DNA of 19,185 nucleotides, taken from contig CAZPIC010000036.1 in NCBI GenBank assembly GCA_964586835.1, positions 1-19,185 of the forward strand. Direction: 5' to 3'. The notes under the pieces are model-generated. The model did no database searches. It worked only from the letters and a program-made list of their open reading frames with translations, and had not been told where the DNA came from. Of the stretch, positions 1 to 8,090 are shown piece by piece. The DNA comes from CAZLYF01 sp964586835 (lineage in GTDB: Bacteria > Bacillota > Clostridia > Christensenellales > Aristaeellaceae). The position numbers and the translations under genes were made by a program. Numbering within the stretch: position 1 is the stretch's first letter; each line of letters begins with the position of its first letter.

Positions 1-188
1 ATCATTTCCGGTTGGATCTCGCTTAGCCTTCTGTCCGTTATTATAGCATGGAGCCCGCCGGCATCCTCCGCCTCCACCCTGATCTCCGTCCACCCCTAGC
101 TGTTTCCCGTTCTTTCCCCATTGCCTCCCGCTGGCAAGTCCGCCCTCCCCACCCATACACGGCCCTTCGCAGCCGCACCAGGGCTCAT

Positions 189-1607
189 TCACCGAAAATT
201 TACATAGACCTCGTTTACAAGCGGGTCATTGTCATGCATCAGGGCTGTACGCCAAGCTACTCTGCTTTTCTTACCAGGATAGGCCATCAGGCGGCCGAGG
301 ACATCGCCTTCCTTGACCAGCTGACTGCTAACCGCCTTCATACGCTTCGTCTCCTCCTTGTCCATGGATTCCGCTGCGGCTGCGAACAGCGCGCGCGTCT
401 CCCGCCAGGTCTCCCGGAAGACCGCGAGCGCCTGAACTGCTGCTTCATCATCTTCGAACAGCTCGGGGTTTTCCTCCGCGTGTGCAATCAGCTTTTCAGC
501 CGCGGACAGATAGCGGACCGTATTGAACCCGCTCTCATGCAGCCAGGCCAGATAGGCATAGGAGGTGTACTGAAGCTCCGGCACCGTCACGCCATATACC
601 TCGCGGATGATCTCCACACGCTTCTGCGCGTCGATGAAAGTGAAGTTCCATCCACCCAGCGCACTGCGATATCTTCCGTCAAACACATGGGAGTTGATTA
701 GCTCGCCTCGATCCTTACCGTTGCCGCTCACAAACAGCGAAAACAGGGACAGCATCACTCTTAAAAGGTCTGCTGCGCTCATGTCTGTAAAGAATCCGTC
801 TTTGATATCCGGGTCGCTGTAGACTGCATCCAGCAAGGAGAGCAACAGTGCTCTGTCGCTGAGGATTTTTTGGGCGATGGCCAAAAGCATCTCCCTTTGT
901 CTGCCCGTGCGGGCAATGTCGCTGCCCCGTCCAATGGAGGCATTCTGCCTTGCTCCGACGTAATCGACGATGCCCGTCCCATCCAGGTGCTGCATTCCCT
1001 TTCTGTACGTCTTCCCGCTGCCACCCCTGTAGGACATGTCCATGTCAAATTCGATCCCGCCCATTGCGTCTCCGATCGCTCGCAGCGCTCCGGGGCTTAC
1101 CGCAACGACATGGTGGATCTGGATCCCGCCCATCACCCAGACCATGGTATCCCGCGCAGCCTCAAGTCCTTCTCGGGACTGGGGAGGTTGCCCGGCACGG
1201 TTGCCGCCGACATTTACTGCACCGTTCAGCTTATACAAGCCCCTGGTGCCGGGGACATAGGCTACCATATCCCTTGGAGTAGAAATCAGGTCTGCGCGTT
1301 CCTGCTCCGCATTGATGGCCAGCACCATCATGGAGTCGGAATGCGTCTCTTTGCCCCCCGAGCTCGGGAACTGCCTGTCCCTGTCAAGGCCCAGCAGCAG
1401 GACGTTGATGATGTTTCCTTCCACAGGCGTGTACTGCATGATACGGTTCGCTTCGGGATTCAGCAGCGGGTTTTCATACACCGGCTCGTTTTCAGCCGCG
1501 AACACAACCGTGCTGTTAACCGTCAACAGGGCTGCCAGAAGCAGTGCCAGACGTCCGCGCGTCGTCCTCCACCCTCTTTGGCCGGATCGTTTCAGTCTGT
1601 TTTCCAT
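189..1607 (-). CDS. LytR-CpsA-Psr (LCP) family cell-envelope protein
   Basis: LCP proteins are membrane-anchored phosphotransferases that attach wall glycopolymers to peptidoglycan outside the cell. The ATG at 1607 is chosen over an upstream in-frame ATG at 1682 because GGGGAGGAG lies 9 nt before it; this gives 472 residues. A basic N-terminus and one hydrophobic segment (about residues 19-37, ending VVFAAEN) form a signal anchor. LCP motifs follow in order: LLLGLDRDR (71-79), HSDSMMVLAIN (89-99), STPRDM (109-114), KLNGAVN (126-132), then HLDG (207-210) and a D/R-rich block SDIARTGRQREM (229-240). Residues from about 260 to the end form a long, mostly charged helical extension of about 200 residues that I do not recognise; many LCP proteins end soon after the catalytic domain. 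It appears monocistronic. The family call is firm; the glycopolymer partner is unknown. Confidence 0.9.
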   Translation of the reverse strand: MENRLKRSGQRGWRTTRGRLALLLAALLTVNSTVVFAAENEPVYENPLLNPEANRIMQYTPVEGNIINVLLLGLDRDRQFPSSGGKETHSDSMMVLAINAEQERADLISTPRDMVAYVPGTRGLYKLNGAVNVGGNRAGQPPQSREGLEAARDTMVWVMGGIQIHHVVAVSPGALRAIGDAMGGIEFDMDMSYRGGSGKTYRKGMQHLDGTGIVDYVGARQNASIGRGSDIARTGRQREMLLAIAQKILSDRALLLSLLDAVYSDPDIKDGFFTDMSAADLLRVMLSLFSLFVSGNGKDRGELINSHVFDGRYRSALGGWNFTFIDAQKRVEIIREVYGVTVPELQYTSYAYLAWLHESGFNTVRYLSAAEKLIAHAEENPELFEDDEAAVQALAVFRETWRETRALFAAAAESMDKEETKRMKAVSSQLVKEGDVLGRLMAYPGKKSRVAWRTALMHDNDPLVNEVYVNFR

Positions 1608-1883
1608 CCGAAAGATCTCCTCCCCGTTCAGGCGTGTACGCCCCTGTGCAGATGCCAAAGACAGGCTCAAAACCATGGTCAAAGCGCTGACAGGGGCACA
1701 GGAGGCGGTTCGTCCGCCGCTTTGACAACATTACTATACCGTTACACCGAAGCCTGCGCCACCTGTGTCGGTCCAGTAAACACTCAGCAGCATTCGAAAA
1801 ACCTTTCGGCTTGATACAAAAGGCAGGGTATCGGGCCTGAAAGCTGTAAGGTCAGGCAAGCTTAAAGGGAACCGTATGCGTTT

Positions 1884-1912
1884 TTGACAGCGTGTCAGGG
1901 TATGAACATCAT
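1884..1912 (+). promoter_or_regulatory. Possible sigma-70-type promoter
   Basis: A perfect TTGACA (1884-1889) is followed after 17 nt by CATCAT (1907-1912), which matches four of six positions of TATAAT. It points toward the kinase gene but lies about 690 nt upstream of it, so it would imply a very long leader or an unrecognised transcript. Matches of this quality also occur by chance, so this is a weak call. Confidence 0.2.
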
Positions 1913-2467
1913 TTTCTGGAGGCGGCAAGCTGTCGTGAAATCTTCAAGCGGGGTACCCAAGCACTGATCCTGAAAGGGCCGCACAAGTTCACCCGCATGC
2001 TGCACAAGCTGGGCCAGGCGCATGCTCTCCGCCGCAGCAGAACATACGCGGCCCCTTTTATCCATGATGCCCCAGGGAGGCTCGCCGGTCTTCGGCTGTA
2101 CAAATGCAGGAAGCCCGGCAGGAGAATCGGGGGAGGGTTAAGCGCCCTGGGAACAAAAAGCCCGCAGGAACAGGCCAGGTCTCTATGCCCAGGACGGGCC
2201 AGGGCTCGAGCAAGGCCCACCCGGGATTCACGAGCTGCATCCGCTGGCAGAGCGCATCCTTCACACAACACGCACTTCAGCAGGGCAAAGGCTGGGACCA
2301 ACCGAGAAAGGCAGCTCTGTCACGTTTCGGGCTTATCACAGCATCGCCTTCACCCTGTATGACCTCGCTTCAGGCCTGATGTCAGCTTTTAGCCTCAGAC
2401 TCAGCCGGGGCCGGGCGGCTGCATTCGTCCTTGACTGCCGGCGCCTGTCGTGTTAGCTTTTGCATCA

Positions 2468-2490
2468 AGGACAAAGCTTTTCTTTGTCCT
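2468..2490. promoter_or_regulatory. Perfect 9-bp inverted repeat upstream of the kinase gene
   Basis: AGGACAAAG (2468-2476) and CTTTGTCCT (2482-2490) are exact reverse complements around a 5-nt loop (CTTTT). No T-tract follows on either strand, so it is not a standard intrinsic terminator. It lies 110 nt before the GTG start of the kinase gene. It could be an operator for a dimeric regulator, possibly autoregulation by the downstream AraC-type protein, or an RNA hairpin in the leader. The sequence symmetry is certain; the role is inferred. Confidence 0.5.
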
Positions 2491-2600
2491 GACTGCTATG
2501 ATCTTCCTTTGAGGTTCGCACAAAACAAACAACAATGCTATCTAAAACCGGCTGAAATTCGTCTTTTGCTTTACAAAATCGCGAAGGAAGGGGCATCCGC

Positions 2601-4448
2601 GTGTTTGCAAAGCTGTACCGCCGCTACTTGGGCTTAAGGATCCTGCATAAGCTGATGCTGTGGGTGTTTGCTTCTGTCGTTTTGTCCTCCGCAGTGATCC
2701 TGGGCATTTCCTTTAACTACTCCGCTAGCGACATTCGAACAAGAGCCCTCTCCTCCACCCTGGACCTGGTGCTGTATGAAAACGCGCTGGTTCAAAGCGA
2801 GCAGCAGTACCTTTACGGCATCGCGGCATATTACGCCATCAACACCGACGTGCAGTCGCTGATGCAGGCCAGCAACAGTGGAGTGAGCATTTCCAACGAA
2901 CATCTTCCGAGTGACCTGTTCAAGCTCAGCCTGTCCCGTATGCATCTACTCAGCCTTTCTTTCTATGACGTCAACGGAAAAGCGTTGGCCTATAAGGCCA
3001 TCGACCAATCCTATGGCGTGCAGGACCAGCCTGCAGACGACGTTGACTCGGCGCTGGGCGCCCTGTTCAGCAAACCCAATACATACATCTGGCGCTATGT
3101 GCCTCAGGGCAGCAGCGAACTGGTCACGCAGGACAACTCTCCTAAGATCTGCTTGTGGTATCGCGTCCGCGACAACACCAGCTTCCGTACCATCGGCGCC
3201 ATCTGCATCACCCTGGACACGCGGAAACTGCTGCGCGCAGAATACAGCTTCGACCAAACCTACTACAGCCACATGTTCATCCTGGACAATCACGGACAAA
3301 TGGTCATTGAGCGCGGCGAATCCATGAAGCTCACGGACGATGAGCTGATGAGCCTCGCCTCGCAGGCGCCCCGCTACCTAAAGACAGGTACCTTCACCAT
3401 GCACCTGAGAGGGCATAAATACGACGTCATCTATTCCCGTATCAGTGAAACCAATGGTTACGTCACCTTTGCCCTTGTCGGCGATTTAAAATACCCCTTC
3501 ACCAATCCGCTTTTCTGGAGCCATAGCCTGGGAGGGCTGGCTGCTGTGCTGCTGCTGATCATCCCGTTGACGCTCTTTGTCTCAAAGACGCTGTCCAAGC
3601 CCCTCAACCGGCTGATCCACTCTATGTCCGAATTCAGGGATGGACGCCGGGACGCGCGCGTCAACCTGCTTTATAACGACGAAATCGGCCGCCTGGGCGC
3701 TATGTTTAACGAGATGGTCGTTCAAAACAACCATCTGATAGAGGATACCTATCTGCTGACCATCAAGCGGCAGGCTGCGGAGCTCACCGCCCTGAGCGTG
3801 CAGATCAATCCGCATTTTATCTGCAACACCATGCACATGATTCAGTGGACCGCCCTGGAATGCGGCGCGGAGGAGCTGGCGGAGATGGCTTACTGTACCG
3901 GACAGCTGTTCCGCCTTTCCCTTAACGGTGGCCGCTGCCTGTCCACCATGGAGCAGGAGCGGAGGATCCTTGAATGCTTCCTGATGCTGCACCAGAAGCG
4001 CTTTCATGATCGCATCACCTACGAGTTGTGCTTTGACCCGAACATCCTTTCGGTGGAAGTCCCCAAGCTGTTAATTCAGCCGCTGGTGGAAAACTGTGTG
4101 GTTCATGGCGTGGACAGCGAGCATCCCCGCATTCACATCAGCATCACCGCCCGGGCCGGGGAAAACGATCACCTGACCATTCGTGTACAGGATAACGGTG
4201 CAGGCATGTCACCAGAAACCCTGGCCCGTCTTCCCGAAGGCGTGCGTTCTCCGGAAACCTGGGCGGACAACAGCTACGCACTGAAAAATATCTCAGAACG
4301 CCTGCGGCTCTTTTATGGTGAACAGCAGTACCGCTACCAGTTCGAAAGCAGTGAAGGTGCGGGCACTTCGGTGCTGATCGAAATCCCCCTTGCTGTCCGT
4401 GAAAACTTCATGCCAGGCAGGGATAAGGTAAAATGCTCAGGATCATAG
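2601..4448 (+). CDS. YesM-type sensor histidine kinase
   Basis: This membrane kinase senses an extracellular signal and phosphorylates the response regulator encoded next. The start is GTG at 2601 with AAGGAAGGGG 7 nt upstream, giving 615 residues. The order is: TM1 (about 18-38), a large extracellular sensor region (39-305), TM2 (about 307-328), HAMP linker (about 325-380), the His_kinase phosphoacceptor block with QINPHF and His405, N-box QPLVEN (493-498), G1 box DNGAGM (531-536), and a C-terminal SERLRLFYGE. Two details differ from the usual family pattern: INPHFLYNT reads INPHFICNT, and the Gly-rich loop before the SERL motif reads SYALKN rather than GxGLKN. The gene overlaps the regulator gene by 16 bp, which suggests translational coupling. 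In this family the sensor often responds to sugars or peptides; the ligand here is unknown. Confidence 0.93.
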   Translation: MFAKLYRRYLGLRILHKLMLWVFASVVLSSAVILGISFNYSASDIRTRALSSTLDLVLYENALVQSEQQYLYGIAAYYAINTDVQSLMQASNSGVSISNEHLPSDLFKLSLSRMHLLSLSFYDVNGKALAYKAIDQSYGVQDQPADDVDSALGALFSKPNTYIWRYVPQGSSELVTQDNSPKICLWYRVRDNTSFRTIGAICITLDTRKLLRAEYSFDQTYYSHMFILDNHGQMVIERGESMKLTDDELMSLASQAPRYLKTGTFTMHLRGHKYDVIYSRISETNGYVTFALVGDLKYPFTNPLFWSHSLGGLAAVLLLIIPLTLFVSKTLSKPLNRLIHSMSEFRDGRRDARVNLLYNDEIGRLGAMFNEMVVQNNHLIEDTYLLTIKRQAAELTALSVQINPHFICNTMHMIQWTALECGAEELAEMAYCTGQLFRLSLNGGRCLSTMEQERRILECFLMLHQKRFHDRITYELCFDPNILSVEVPKLLIQPLVENCVVHGVDSEHPRIHISITARAGENDHLTIRVQDNGAGMSPETLARLPEGVRSPETWADNSYALKNISERLRLFYGEQQYRYQFESSEGAGTSVLIEIPLAVRENFMPGRDKVKCSGS

Positions 4449-5632
4449 TCGCTGACGATGATCAAAACGCACGCGACAAGATGGTGCGCTGCATCGATCA
4501 AAGAAAGTACGGCATCCATATCGTGGGCACAGCCTCTGACGGTGCCGAGGTGTGCAGGATGATCCAGGAGCAGTCGCCGGACATCGTGCTGATCGATATC
4601 GAAATGCCCATTATGTCCGGTCTGCAGGTCATCGATATTGTATACAACCGGTACAGCATGTCCTCGGTGGTGTTCATTATCGTCAGCAGTTATGAGAACT
4701 TCAACTATGCCCACGAGGCCATACGCTTAGGCGTCAACAACTACCTGCTCAAGCCCTTCATGCCTTCGGAAATCTGCGATGCCATCTACCGCGCAGCCAG
4801 GCATATTGATTTTATGCGCACCTTGGGTATTCCCGCTGTCAGTCTCCCCGGGGGACGTGCAACGCCTGCTGTCCGAACAGGACCGGCTTGCGGTACGACG
4901 CCCGCCGGGGCAAGTTTGCCGCTGTTGACCGGTACGCATATCCACATGAACTACCCGTTTGATGAAGAGCAGTTGATCATTCAGTCCCTGCACGCGGGGA
5001 ATGCCAAATGGGTTTCAGAGGCCCTGGACGCCTTCTTCAGCCGGCTGTCTGCAGCGGAGGGCGCCCTGCCGCCCTCCGAGGGTCCCGGCACAGCGCCCCA
5101 CACTCACCCTGCCGATGAGGATACCGCAGTGTGCAATTGCCTGACCATCCTATTCATTGAGATCTGCCGCTTCGCCCTCTCCCACAGGCTGAAGCTGGAA
5201 GCACTTCATTTGCCCAGCAACGAACTTGGCTCACGGGAGTCCTTCCGCCAGACCCTCCAGGCGCTCGCAGACGAAATATGCAGACAGCTCAGCGTCGAAA
5301 AAGGTAGCAGCGGTGCCCTGCAGCTGGCTGTCAGCTTCATCGACGAGCACTTTGCCCAAAGGCTCACCCTGGCACAGGTGGCTGCCAAGGCCTTCGTTTC
5401 CCCCGCTTACCTGAGCACGCTGTTCTCCCGGCAGCTCAACACACACTTCGTTGATTACATCCACAAAGTACGCATTGAACATTCCATCCGCCTGATGCGC
5501 GAAAACCCCCAGCTGAAATTTTATGAAGTCAGTGAGCGCGTGGGCTACAGCTCCTATAAACACTACGCGAAGTGCTTCAAGAAAGTCATGAACATGACCG
5601 TTTCGCAGTACCTTTCAAAGCACAGCGGATAG
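4433..5632 (+). CDS. YesN-type response regulator, receiver plus AraC DNA-binding domain
   Basis: This cytoplasmic transcription regulator is paired with the kinase just upstream. It starts at ATG 4433 inside the end of the kinase gene, with AAGG a few bases before it, and is 399 residues long. The receiver domain (1-120) has the acidic pair Asp8/Asp9, phosphoacceptor Asp55 in LIDIEMP, Ser85/Ser86, and Lys107 in YLLKPF. A Pro/Gly/Thr-rich linker (about 130-160) leads to a poorly conserved helical middle region (about 165-275). The C-terminal AraC/XylS domain (296-399) has two helix-turn-helix units, TLAQVAAKAFVSPAYLS and the GYSSYKHYAKCFKK region. The gene converges on the amidohydrolase gene, 49 nt away, at the end of the peptide operon. 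That operon is a plausible target, but this rests on position alone. Confidence 0.93.
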   Translation: MLRIIVADDDQNARDKMVRCIDQRKYGIHIVGTASDGAEVCRMIQEQSPDIVLIDIEMPIMSGLQVIDIVYNRYSMSSVVFIIVSSYENFNYAHEAIRLGVNNYLLKPFMPSEICDAIYRAARHIDFMRTLGIPAVSLPGGRATPAVRTGPACGTTPAGASLPLLTGTHIHMNYPFDEEQLIIQSLHAGNAKWVSEALDAFFSRLSAAEGALPPSEGPGTAPHTHPADEDTAVCNCLTILFIEICRFALSHRLKLEALHLPSNELGSRESFRQTLQALADEICRQLSVEKGSSGALQLAVSFIDEHFAQRLTLAQVAAKAFVSPAYLSTLFSRQLNTHFVDYIHKVRIEHSIRLMRENPQLKFYEVSERVGYSSYKHYAKCFKKVMNMTVSQYLSKHSG

Positions 5633-5681
5633 CCCGCAAGCCGTCGGGAAGACTCGTCTTTACCACTTTCGCTGCCAGTTC

Positions 5682-6857
5682 TCAGCCCACCCCTCGGCTT
5701 GCCCGTGAAAACCAGCATATGCCGCCCTTAAACACCTTCTCGGGGTGATGCACGGCAGCAATGTCCTCCAGCGGATCCTCCGCGAAAGCCACCAGGTCTG
5801 CGAACTTGCCCGGCTCCAGCGTGCCAATATCCTCCAGCAGGCCGCACAGCTCCGCGCCGTTGCGGGTAGCCACTGTTATGGCTTCCAAAGGAGTGAAGCC
5901 CGCTTCCACCATGGCGCCCAGCTCCAGGTCCATCCGGGCATGGTTGGTGTCGTTGCCACAGGCCAGCCGCACGCCGAGCATTCTGGCGAGTTTGAGAAGT
6001 TCAATCGCGCGATGGTGGGCGTCCTTAAGCTTCTCCCGGTAAAAGGCAGGGGCGCTGTCATCAGCCATCAGGGTCACGGAAAGCCCCGCGGTGCTGACCA
6101 GCGTACACCTGCTTGCAGCCAGCAGGGTGATCTCCTCCGGGGTAAGCAGCAGCCCATGCTCTATGGAATCGCAGCCTGCTTCAATGCAGATGCGAGCGGC
6201 AGGGCCACCATGAACGTGTGCGGCGATTTTTCTGCCTGCACGATGCGCCTCGTCAATAGCCGCCCCGATCTCTTCCCGGGTCATTTCAAGGCCAACCGGT
6301 GAGGAGCCTCGGGTTGACATGCCGCCGCTGGGCAGGATCTTGATCATCTCCGCGCCGTTTTTAAGCTGTTCTCGAACCGCTTTGCGCACCTCCCAGGGAC
6401 CGTCGGCCTCCCGACCCAGAAAATGGCCGTGGCCACCAGTACGCATGATGGGCAAAGCTGCCGTAACCAACCGGGGTCCCGGAATAAGGCCAGCCTCCAC
6501 AGCCTTTTTGACCTCAATATCGATCAGCGCTTTTTCGCCGCAGTCGCGCAGGGTGGTAATGCCGCTTTCCAGCATAGCCCGTGCGTTCGCGACGGAGGTG
6601 ATGGTCAGGGCCACATCGCTCTGGGCACACTGCGCCGCCTCGTCACCCAGATTCAGGCAGAGGTGGTCATGGCAGTCCACAAAACCAGGGGTCACCGTGC
6701 ATCCGGAGAGGTCGACCACCTCGTCCCCGGCTGCGGGAACAAACTGGCTCTGGGGAAGGATACGGTCGATACGCTCTCCGTCAATGGTGATGACAACGTC
6801 CTTTGCCGGCGCGCCGCCTGTGCCGTCCACCAGGGTTCCACAGATGATATGCTTCAT
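5682..6857 (-). CDS. Imidazolonepropionase/prolidase-like amidohydrolase
   Basis: A metal-dependent amidohydrolase-superfamily enzyme of 391 residues, cytoplasmic since no signal peptide is seen. Expected ligands are present: HDH (His63, His65), Lys173 in MIKILPSGG (the usual carboxylated Lys), His214/His216 in AAHVHGG, His234 in SIEHGL, and Asp303 in GNDTNH. The N-terminal beta section (1-55) and the C-terminal GTLEPGKFADLVAF block are typical. Characterised relatives with this pattern hydrolyse Xaa-Pro or Xaa-Arg/Lys dipeptides, so a dipeptidase role fits its place as last gene of a peptide-uptake operon; other cyclic amides remain possible. The ATG at 6857 is preceded by AGGGGAGG with good spacing. 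The gene follows the M19 gene by 24 nt. Family is firm, substrate uncertain. Confidence 0.9.
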   Translation of the reverse strand: MKHIICGTLVDGTGGAPAKDVVITIDGERIDRILPQSQFVPAAGDEVVDLSGCTVTPGFVDCHDHLCLNLGDEAAQCAQSDVALTITSVANARAMLESGITTLRDCGEKALIDIEVKKAVEAGLIPGPRLVTAALPIMRTGGHGHFLGREADGPWEVRKAVREQLKNGAEMIKILPSGGMSTRGSSPVGLEMTREEIGAAIDEAHRAGRKIAAHVHGGPAARICIEAGCDSIEHGLLLTPEEITLLAASRCTLVSTAGLSVTLMADDSAPAFYREKLKDAHHRAIELLKLARMLGVRLACGNDTNHARMDLELGAMVEAGFTPLEAITVATRNGAELCGLLEDIGTLEPGKFADLVAFAEDPLEDIAAVHHPEKVFKGGICWFSRASRGVG

Positions 6858-6881
6858 GCAATGATCCTCCCCTTTTGTCGC

Positions 6882-8000
6882 TCAGTTCTCCCAGGTCTGC
6901 TCAAACACGCGGATAAAGTTCCCGCCCATGATCTTTCGAACTTCCTCGGCGGAAAATCCGCGCTTAAGCAGCTTATCCACGATGTTCAGATGGTTGGCCA
7001 GGCTTAGGATCCCGTCCGTATTGGCGCTGGCCTTCCCCTTTCCCGCCCGGTAGCTGGCCTCAAAAGCCGGACTGGAGCTGGCGGCCAGGCGGTGGGCGTC
7101 GTGATGCACATAGGCACCGGGCTGGGCGTTGGAATCCAGGCCGATGCCCACATGGTCTACGCCAACCAGGTCCACGTAATAGCACACCGCGTTCACAAAA
7201 TGCTCAATGGTGGGCGCGTGCTCACCATCAAACAGGATCGGTGCATAGGCGCAAGCGCCGATCACGCCTCCGATCGAAGCGCATTTCCTGATCTGCTCGT
7301 CAGTAATGTTGCGCGGATGAAAAGCCAGCGCCTTGGGATTCGCATGGCTGAAGATCATGGGCTTTTCTGCCAGGTCCATCGCCTCCAGCGTGGAGAGCTG
7401 GCCCACATGCGCCAGGTCCACGGTGATGCCGTTTGACTCAAGGGCGCGAATCAGCGCGCGACCCTGCACCGTGATGCCCGCATCGGTGCCCGTGACGCAT
7501 CCATCCGCCGCAAAAGAACGGGTATTATAGGCAATCTGCATGACACGAAAGCCAATGCGGGAAAAGATCTGCGCCATGGCGTTCACGTCGCGCGCCAGCA
7601 TAAAATCGCAGCTCTGCGCGCCCAGCAGGATGCCCGTCCGACCTGTACGGTGAGCCTCGTGGATATCGTCCACGGTCAGGATATTGACCAGGCGCTCCGG
7701 GTCGGCATTCACCACGGACAGCATGTCCGCGGTTTCCTTGATCGCGCCACCCGAAGAAGGATCGAACACAGAAGGGATGGTCATGTTCAGGCAAGCTGCT
7801 TTGGACTGCTCCAGCTGCCAGTTGTATTTCTCCAGATAAAAGGCACAGCCGTCCACGATTTCACACGCTGCGTGAACCCTTCTGGCTTCCTCGGAAGCTT
7901 CCGCGTTCCAGCCCAGCGCCAGCGCTTTTAAATCAGGATCATCATGGATCCAATAGTTCATCACAATGTCATAGATAGCCTTTTTCTGTTCGGGAACCAT
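6882..8000 (-). CDS. M19 (renal/membrane dipeptidase) family protein, divergent active site
   Basis: M19 enzymes are binuclear zinc dipeptidases, some of which accept D-amino acids. This 372-residue protein has clear family landmarks: DLAHVG with His198, MIFSHANPKAL with His219, the RNITDEQIR block (230-238), GGVIGA, VDHVGIGLD with Asp289, and a final GGNFIRVFE. By eye the classical N-terminal metal motif DGHND is replaced by DGCAF (50-54), so His and Asp are missing, and the bridging Glu appears replaced by Gln129 in LLGAQS. I recall other divergent M19 proteins with similar substitutions plus MQxxYN (present here at 154-159), so this may be a subfamily trait rather than decay. No signal peptide. 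ATG at 8000 follows GAAAGG. It lies 90 nt after the M14 gene and 24 nt before the amidohydrolase gene. Confidence 0.85.
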   Translation of the reverse strand: MVPEQKKAIYDIVMNYWIHDDPDLKALALGWNAEASEEARRVHAACEIVDGCAFYLEKYNWQLEQSKAACLNMTIPSVFDPSSGGAIKETADMLSVVNADPERLVNILTVDDIHEAHRTGRTGILLGAQSCDFMLARDVNAMAQIFSRIGFRVMQIAYNTRSFAADGCVTGTDAGITVQGRALIRALESNGITVDLAHVGQLSTLEAMDLAEKPMIFSHANPKALAFHPRNITDEQIRKCASIGGVIGACAYAPILFDGEHAPTIEHFVNAVCYYVDLVGVDHVGIGLDSNAQPGAYVHHDAHRLAASSSPAFEASYRAGKGKASANTDGILSLANHLNIVDKLLKRGFSAEEVRKIMGGNFIRVFEQTWEN

Positions 8001-8038
8001 GTTCCTTTGTCCTTTCAGATATGCTCTCCCTGTAGCAA

Positions 8039-8066
8039 GGGGCGCGGAGGCACTGCCCCACGCCCC
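8039..8066 (-). promoter_or_regulatory. GC-rich intercistronic hairpin between M14 and M19 genes
   Basis: In the transcribed (minus) strand, GGGGCGTGGGG can pair with CCTCCGCGCCCC to give an 11-bp stem, two pairs being G-U, around a loop of about 6 nt. It lies in the 90-nt gap after the M14 stop codon. No T-run follows, so full termination is unlikely; mRNA stabilisation, processing or partial attenuation are possible. The pairing was worked out by eye. Confidence 0.5.
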
Positions 8067-8090
8067 CCGTCATCCCGATATCCGTAGCCT

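Larger units (their letters stand above)
1608..2600. other. Intergenic region between divergent LCP and kinase genes
   Basis: This is almost 1 kb with no gene I can support. Open frames on both strands (for example plus 1892-2362 and minus 1909-2301) encode Arg/Pro/Ala-rich strings with no recognisable motif, and no good ribosome binding site was noted for them. It must contain the leaders and promoters of the divergent LCP gene and the kinase gene. Near the right end are a perfect 9-bp hairpin (2468-2490) and an A-rich stretch (about 2520-2545) just before the kinase. A weak minus-strand TATAGT (1733-1738) lies about 125 nt upstream of the LCP start but has no good -35 partner. A decayed gene or an unannotated small RNA is possible but not shown. 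Confidence 0.5.

Noticed and set aside
870..1814. Long plus-strand open frame (314 codons) opposite the LCP gene
   Set aside because: It is antisense to a gene with clear LCP motifs, lacks family motifs and runs out of the gene into the intergenic region; a shadow frame from GC-rich codon use.
1892..2362. Open frames on both strands in the first intergenic region
   Set aside because: Arg/Pro/Ala-rich composition, no recognisable motif, and two strands equally open; no support as genes.
5636..5702. Inverted repeat GCAAGCCG/CGGCTTGC between the convergent regulator and amidohydrolase genes, considered as a bidirectional terminator
   Set aside because: The arms are only 8 bp, about 50 nt apart, and no T-run follows on either strand; the inner AAGAC/GTCTT palindrome leaves a 2-nt loop, too short for a normal hairpin.
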